Shown piece after piece: positions 59,163-64,000 of a stretch of DNA of 64,000 nt. A program made the translations under genes and the position numbers. Position 1 is the first letter of the stretch; each line of letters begins with the position of its first letter. The notes beneath the pieces were generated by a model. It had not been told where the DNA came from. It worked only from the letters and a program-made list of their open reading frames with translations, and searched no databases. Origin of the DNA: Salvelinus alpinus (lineage: Eukaryota > Chordata > Actinopteri > Salmoniformes > Salmonidae); the NCBI RefSeq assembly GCF_045679555.1, contig NC_092091.1, positions 65,985,291 through 66,049,290 on the forward strand. Direction: 5' to 3'.

Positions 59163-59711
59163 TCAGTCCTTGTATTCAGTGTACTTCTTAGACGAGCCAT
59201 GCACCTTGCTGGCAGGGTACTTCAGCCTATTTAGGGCCATTTTGCGCAGCACTGCTTGGGGTAAATCGATATGACATTTCTCGGCCAGCTCAACTAGGTA
59301 GATGAGGACGTCGCTGAGTTCATGTGCCAGGTGCTCGCGCTCGGAGTCGGTCCAGCCGGGAAGTCCTTCGGTCACCTCGCCACGCCACTGGAACAACTCA
59401 GATACCTCGCCCACTTCTCCGACCATAGCTAGCAGGAGGTTGCGGGGTTGGTGGAACTGGTTCCAGTCTCGCTCGTCAGTAAATTCCGCTTGCATCCGTC
59501 GTATGTCTTCGATGGTAGGTTCGGCAGTGAAAGAGAACGTATCAGTTGGGGTTCTTCTCTTAGTTCCATTTTGCTTGGCAGCGGGGATGTCTGCCTCGCC
59601 GTTTTCACAGGCTATTTTTGACTTGCTAGGAGTGCCATTGGTGTGTTTAGCTTCAGATGGGGCCACCATCTCTCCGTTCAGTCCATGCACTCCATCGCCG
59701 TTCATTGCCAT
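59163..59711 (-). CDS. dctpp1: dCTP pyrophosphatase 1 (DCTPP1), single-exon
   Basis: 182 residues from the first in-frame ATG (MAMNGDGVHG), which has G at -3 and G at +4. The frame is open 14 codons further but with no ATG. It hydrolyses dCTP and modified dCTPs to dCMP and pyrophosphate, cleaning the nucleotide pool. Residues 1-57 are a low-complexity tail not seen in short orthologues. From TFSFTAEPTIEDIRR (58-72) the protein follows DCTPP1: FHQPRNLLLA (86-95), then the all-alpha MazG-type metal site EVGE (99-102) and ELSDVLIYLV (131-140) with Glu99, Glu102, Glu131 and Asp134, and finally NRLKYPASKV. Human DCTPP1 is, from memory, a three-exon gene; here no intron interrupts the frame. No poly(A) or target duplication marks a retrocopy, and it lies head to head with GATB, so it could be a native gene with intron loss or an old retrogene. 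Intact and probably functional. Confidence 0.93.
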   Translation of the reverse strand: MAMNGDGVHGLNGEMVAPSEAKHTNGTPSKSKIACENGEADIPAAKQNGTKRRTPTDTFSFTAEPTIEDIRRMQAEFTDERDWNQFHQPRNLLLAMVGEVGEVSELFQWRGEVTEGLPGWTDSEREHLAHELSDVLIYLVELAEKCHIDLPQAVLRKMALNRLKYPASKVHGSSKKYTEYKD

Positions 59712-59994
59712 TGCCTTGTCAATTTTACACCAAACTATTGCACGGATCAACACTTACTTCGCTGTAAACAACCAACCTTGACAACAATATGGGAAAACTC
59801 CCGCCACAAAAACCCTTGCTCTTGTAGCCGGAAAGTGTAGTTTAAATCGCCGGAAATTCGAAATATGGGTTGCATTAAATGTGTTACATTGTGGGGTGTT
59901 GAGTTTTCCTAAATGCACTTGCCCTCGGATTTTGTGTGAAACTAAGTTTACTATGACTACAACTACCATAATACCCTAAACAGAAAGGCTAAAC
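59712..59994. promoter_or_regulatory. Probable bidirectional promoter between DCTPP1 and GATB
   Basis: 283 bp separate the two start codons. There are two CCGGAA ETS/GABP-type cores (59828-59833 and 59850-59855) and an ACTACAACTACCATAAT stretch (59956-59972) resembling the ZNF143/SBS site. No TATA box is clear. This set is typical of divergent housekeeping promoters. Motif calls are by eye; transcription starts are unknown. Confidence 0.6.
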
Positions 59995-60161
59995 ATGGCA
60001 GGCTCCTCTGCAGGAATGACTGCACTGCTATGTAATATGAATAAACAAATTGCAATATTTTATCCAACGATTACTTTCCAAAGGCACAATTGGTGTGTGA
60101 TAAGGAGAATGTGTATGTCTGTCTCCCGATGCCAGAGTCAAGCCCAAACAAAACGGAAAAG
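59995..60161 (+). CDS. gatb: GATB exon 1 (start codon and presequence)
   Basis: Encodes [20 protein letters not shown] and on to QAQTKRK, ending AAAAG|GTAGGT. Too short to stand out as an open frame; found by joining it to exon 2. Both the donor site and the phase-2 join are clean. The presequence is not conserved across species, so the evidence is frame, charge and splice signals. Confidence 0.8.
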
Positions 60162-61916
60162 GTAGGTCCACGGAGTGAATACTAACGTTAGCTAGCTCGC
60201 ACTGATGTGCACTGTTTGTGTATCGTGTGCGCGCCTGTGCTAGTTAGCGAGGATGACAGTCGCACATCATTCATGACCACATTCCCTTCCGTATTTAGAC
60301 GTTGCAAACATTGCTGTTAGTTTAAAACCTTCATGCAGTTTATTTATAGCTAGTCGTCTGCATGATAGCCTCCTTTTATAAATATGTAAATATTGTCCTT
60401 CTTACCCCTCTCTGCCTTCAGAGCATCCTCACAGGTTGTCTTGACAGGGGTTCTGAATGACTTTGATTAGGTATGATGATGTCACTAAAGTTTTGCCGAT
60501 ATTCCGCATTCAAAACAACTGGGAACTCATGACGTCAGTGATATTTAGGTTGGAAAGTCGGAGCTCTAGAAAGAGGCCCGAGTTTAAAAAAATATATATA
60601 TATATATTTCACCTTTATTTAAGTAGGCTAGTTGAGAACAAGTTCTCATTTACAACTGAGACCTGGCCAAGATGAAGCAAAGCAGTGTGACACAAACAAC
60701 ACAGAGTTACACATGGAATAAACAAACATACAGTCAATAATACAATAGAAAAAGTCTATATACAATGTGTGCAAATGAGGTAGGACAAGGGAGGTAAGGC
60801 AATAAATAGGCTATAGTGGCGAAATAATTACAATTTAGCAATTAAACACTGGAGTGACAGATGTGCAGAAGATGAATGTGCAAGTAGAGATACTGGGGTG
60901 CAAAGGAGCAAAATAATAACAGTATGGGGATGAGGTAGTTGGGTGGGCTGTTTACAGATGAGCTATGTACAGGTGCAGTGAACTGTGAGCTGCTCTGACA
61001 GCTGGTGCTTAAAGCTAGTGAGGGAGATATGAGTCTCCAGCTTCAGTGATCTTTGCAGTTCGTTCCAGTCATTGGCAGCAGAGAACTGGAAGGACAGGCG
61101 GCCGAACGAGGAATTGGCTTTGGGGGTGACCAGTGAAATAGTTCAGAGTTGGATGACTGTTCATATCGATTTTTTTTTTTTTAGATCGGAGCTCGTTTTT
61201 CCCCAGTTCCCAGTTTTGAACGCACTGAAGTCTGAGATTTCCCGAGTTCCCTGTTTTGAACGCGGAAATAAGTCCACCAACAGAACTGTCTAAAATGCTG
61301 CACTGTAATTAATGACCCACATCTAAACTCCTATAACAGACAACCCTGCCAGTTAGCTATTCATAAGTCCAGTCTATTAGTCAGTTCAGAAAATTAAATC
61401 GTGGAGTTGATATGGTGGCCTCCCATTTGTAAGTGTTCATTTCTCTGACTGTGATTGTGTGCTTCTAGTGCTCCCCAGGAGCTGGTAGGTGTGGTGGGTC
61501 TGGAGATCCATGCTCAGATCCACTCCAACACCAAGCTGTTTTCTGGCTCCCAGGTCGGGTTCCAGGCTCCACCTAACTCCCTGGTGTCCTTTGATGCCTC
61601 CTTACCTGGAACTCTACCTGTAAGTTATGGTGCATCTGATGATAAACATGCCTCATGTCAATAAAGGCTGTTTGTCTATTCGTTGCGTAATAATACAGTT
61701 GTTGTCCATCATAACATAATCTGGTCTATGTAACCTAGCCTACAATATGTCGGTGTACATAGTCATTTGACCAAGTAGGCCTAAGTTCCTCTTCCTCCTC
61801 AGGTGCTGAACAGACGATGTGTGGAGGCTGCAGTGATGACAGGTTTGGCCCTTAACTGTACGATCAACAGGACGTGTCTCTTTGACAGGAAGCACTACTT
61901 CTACGCTGACCTTCCT
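59995..61916 (+). CDS. gatb: GATB, mitochondrial Glu-tRNA(Gln) amidotransferase subunit B, exons 1-3 (partial)
   Basis: Subunit B of the mitochondrial GatCAB complex, which converts Glu-tRNA(Gln) to Gln-tRNA(Gln) in the matrix. Three coding exons join in frame: 59995-60161, 61469-61619 and 61803-61916, all with GT/AG introns (phase 2 after exon 1, phase 0 after exon 2). The ATG at 59995 has A at -3 and G at +4 and an in-frame TAA at 59977. The first 55 residues have no Asp or Glu and several Arg/Lys, fitting a mitochondrial presequence. The GatB core starts at [20 protein letters not shown], then [35 protein letters not shown] and [13 protein letters not shown], close to the human protein. 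The remaining four-fifths of the gene lie beyond the window. Confidence 0.94.
60504..61265. mobile_element. MITE in GATB intron 1, split by a LINE 3' end
   Basis: CCGCATTCAAAACAACTGGG on the left mirrors CCCTGTTTTGAACGCGG on the right. Internal blocks also mirror (GTCGGAGCTCTAGAAAG against GATCGGAGCTCGTTTTTCC). A LINE fragment splits it. Confidence 0.78.
60601..61140 (-). mobile_element. RSg-1-like LINE 3' end in GATB intron 1
   Basis: On the minus strand it runs from TATTTCACTGGTCACCCCCA (C-terminal RT text) to ACTAGCCTACTTAAATAAAG GTGAAATA. 5'-truncated. It is antisense to GATB. Confidence 0.87.
61469..61619 (+). CDS. gatb: GATB exon 2
   Basis: Between GCTTCTAG and GTAAGT. Encodes [20 protein letters not shown] through ASLPGTLP. 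Strongly conserved GatB N-terminal catalytic-domain start. Confidence 0.94.
61803..61916 (+). CDS. gatb: GATB exon 3
   Basis: Between CCTCCTCAG and GTAAGT; 38 codons from [12 protein letters not shown] to [11 protein letters not shown]. Confidence 0.94.
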
Positions 61917-64000
61917 GTAAGTCAACCCGGACCCCATCTATCCTCCAATCACAAGCAATCATCAATCACATTTATTTCTAAAGCCCTTTTTAGGCTTCGT
62001 CAGCAGTTTTTACAAAGTTATTGAATACAGTAACCCGGCCGAAATCACAGAGGAGACAACTTACTCCCCCATTAATAAGTAGCTCTCATCGGTCAAAGCA
62101 GCCATCTCTCCCCAAATTAACTTTCCCATTTTACCTCCTCCCTGTCCCTGAGCTAGGCTATCATTTAATAGTGACGAGTCTTGCTAAACCGGCAGAAAAG
62201 CTTATTGCCACCGATATCTAGCCAAATGACAGCTTCTGTTGCTGCAATCTGTTAGCTGTTAGAAGTCAAGTCGCGGCCAAGTGATATTCACCCTCACCTT
62301 GCTGCCAGGCGCTCCTGGGTAATTTTAGTGTCATTATGACTGACATTTTATGACCTTGACATCAAGACATGTCATTGGAAGAGATTCAATAGCAATTGCC
62401 CAACAAAGCCTCCGAAAAAGTTTCATTTCACTTTGGAAAGATGGGCAGCCCTAGCTTAATGTGACCTATGTAGAAAGAAATGACCCTGACATTACTCTTG
62501 ACGAGCTGATGATGAGAAATTGTGGACTGAGAAAAGGATGAATTTGAATAATTTAAGTGCCTTAGCGGTGTTATACCATAATGGGACTTTCCACTCTCAA
62601 GAAAATGACAAGACAGCTAGGAGATTTGTCTGTTACAGTGCAATCCATACCTTTCCTGTATTAGATGAGTGAAGAGTTTAAAAAGCTTCCCTAACTTTGT
62701 CCTAAGGTCAAGAGTATAGAGTAGAGTAGCTCGTGAGGGTTATTTTGTGGGGTCAGGGAATGGATTGTTGAGCGTCGGGTTGTCAGTGCAGTTGTCTTAA
62801 TGTTATGGTATGTCAATATCCTGTCAATTAAGAAATGAACTAGATGACATGATGGCCTAGAAGTCATTCTAGTTCTTTTGAACGAAAGCATATGATCAGC
62901 ACAAGGCCTGCCAAGCCTAGATTGTTAGAAGACTGAGTTGTCTTTCGAACCCAGCAGTCAGATTCATAGGTAATAATGTTATCGTGAGGCTACAGCTGTT
63001 TAATCCTTCCTCACAGCAGAGGTAGATTATTGATTTCAAAAGCTCCGACATGTATCCCAGGGGTGAAATCCCAGCAGGAAGCCGAAGGATTATTCCCAAA
63101 TCCCACCTCATCTTTTTTCCCCGTTGTAGATTTTCGGTCCGCTTACTGAGTGTTGCATCACCTCTCTCTTTGGGTTATGTTAAAACATGCGCTGTTGAAA
63201 CGATAGTGCCAGTTAAGATTTAAATGTTCACCATGCCCACAAGTGGTACCAATGCTTATAAATATGTTTTTGCTTATCCTGTAGACAACACTTGTGTTTT
63301 ACCAGGCCCGGGAAATAGACAGGGAATAGGGATGGATAGTAAAAGGCCTGTATTGCATAATGAATCATGCTAATGCGTTAAATTCAGTTGGGAGGGATGT
63401 TCATGCTCTCTTCATGATATGTAGAGAGAGAAAATAATAGCCATGATGAGTGAAGCATTAAGCTCTATTAAATTATTTTACTAGCAGCCTATTGAAGTAG
63501 AGAGAACGAGGACATAAAAAAACATGCATTTATTAAGAACACATATATATAGTTGTGCATTATTGATGTGTTCCATGATTTAATTTCACACAACGAACGC
63601 ACTGCTGCTCATTACATGATTTATGATGCGCTTGCCTGACCAGCAGCAGGAATGAATTGAAGTGGCGGGCAGGTGTTATAACAGCTAGCCTCTTCTTAAT
63701 AACATGCAGCTTCACACTAAGCTACTAGCGGATATGCATAATTATACTTTTCTGAAGTGTTTTCTGTGCAGACGTTATCCCTGACGACTATTTAATGACT
63801 CAAATGGATCTGTTTGTGGGACGTGGATGTGCAATAGGTAGGACTAGTTGAATCAAGGGTTGTAGAGGGGAATAGTTTGGTGCATCGAATCATGAATCCG
63901 TTGAAGGCAGCTTAGATTCAGTGAACTGAATCTGAAAACGACAAATAGCAGTCTAGTTGGAGAGAGAGCTCTCGGGTTTGGATTTACTTTCCTGAACCGG
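61917..64000 (+). other. GATB intron 3 (start), runs off the window
   Basis: After the donor at 61917 no further GatB exon (expected to begin near AGYQITQ-like sequence) is visible to 64000. No named repeat is recognised. Confidence 0.65.

Noticed and set aside
59302-59781. 159-residue plus-strand frame opposite DCTPP1
   Set aside because: Antisense shadow of the DCTPP1 coding exon.

Overview
The window looks like nuclear DNA from a salmonid fish (trout, salmon or char). The evidence is repeats I recognise: several Tc1-like transposon families, including the group that Sleeping Beauty came from; tRNA-derived SINEs whose 3' tail contains AAGAATTTGTTCTTAACTGA; RSg-1-type LINE 3' ends; palindromic MITEs; and very long (CA)n tracts. 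No bacterial, phage or plasmid feature and no CRISPR array is present. I cannot fix the species.

Layout. 1-59 kb is gene-poor and built from nested repeats. 0-5 kb holds a ~300 bp-arm inverted duplication, two MITE/Tc1 scraps, a compound CA repeat and a SINE. 5.8-9.9 kb holds a 21-bp minisatellite, a Tc1 relic with a SINE inside, a LINE relic that passes into a 37-bp minisatellite, and a 55-bp array of a tRNA-like SINE segment. 17-20.5 kb is a LINE of the L2/Rex1 type with a complete endonuclease-reverse transcriptase frame. 22-29.5 kb holds three Tc1 copies and a stack of nested MITEs. 30.9-39.0 kb is a Tc1-like transposon split by a ~6.5 kb L1-clade LINE; both insertions keep their target-site duplications. 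41-48 kb holds another Tc1, a LINE 3' end and an old tandem duplication. 50-58.4 kb holds a 92-bp minisatellite, Tc1 deletion derivatives, a MITE carrying two SINEs and a mosaic of three Tc1 families.

Host genes lie only in the last 5 kb. DCTPP1 (dCTP pyrophosphatase 1, minus strand, 59163-59711) is encoded in one uninterrupted exon. GATB (mitochondrial glutamyl-tRNA(Gln) amidotransferase subunit B, plus strand) starts 283 bp away, head to head; its first three coding exons are visible and the gene runs off the window. The short spacer has two CCGGAA (ETS/GABP-type) cores and a ZNF143-like motif, so it probably acts as a shared bidirectional promoter. The two products act in unrelated processes (nucleotide-pool cleaning and mitochondrial Gln-tRNA formation).

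I found no convincing new biological system. The best material for a second look is structural: the large palindromes, the intact L1 inside a Tc1 with a 1.5 kb gap between its two ORFs, the reconstructable MITE nest at 27.7-29 kb, the Tc1 mosaic at 56-58 kb, and the DCTPP1/GATB head-to-head pair with its intronless DCTPP1.
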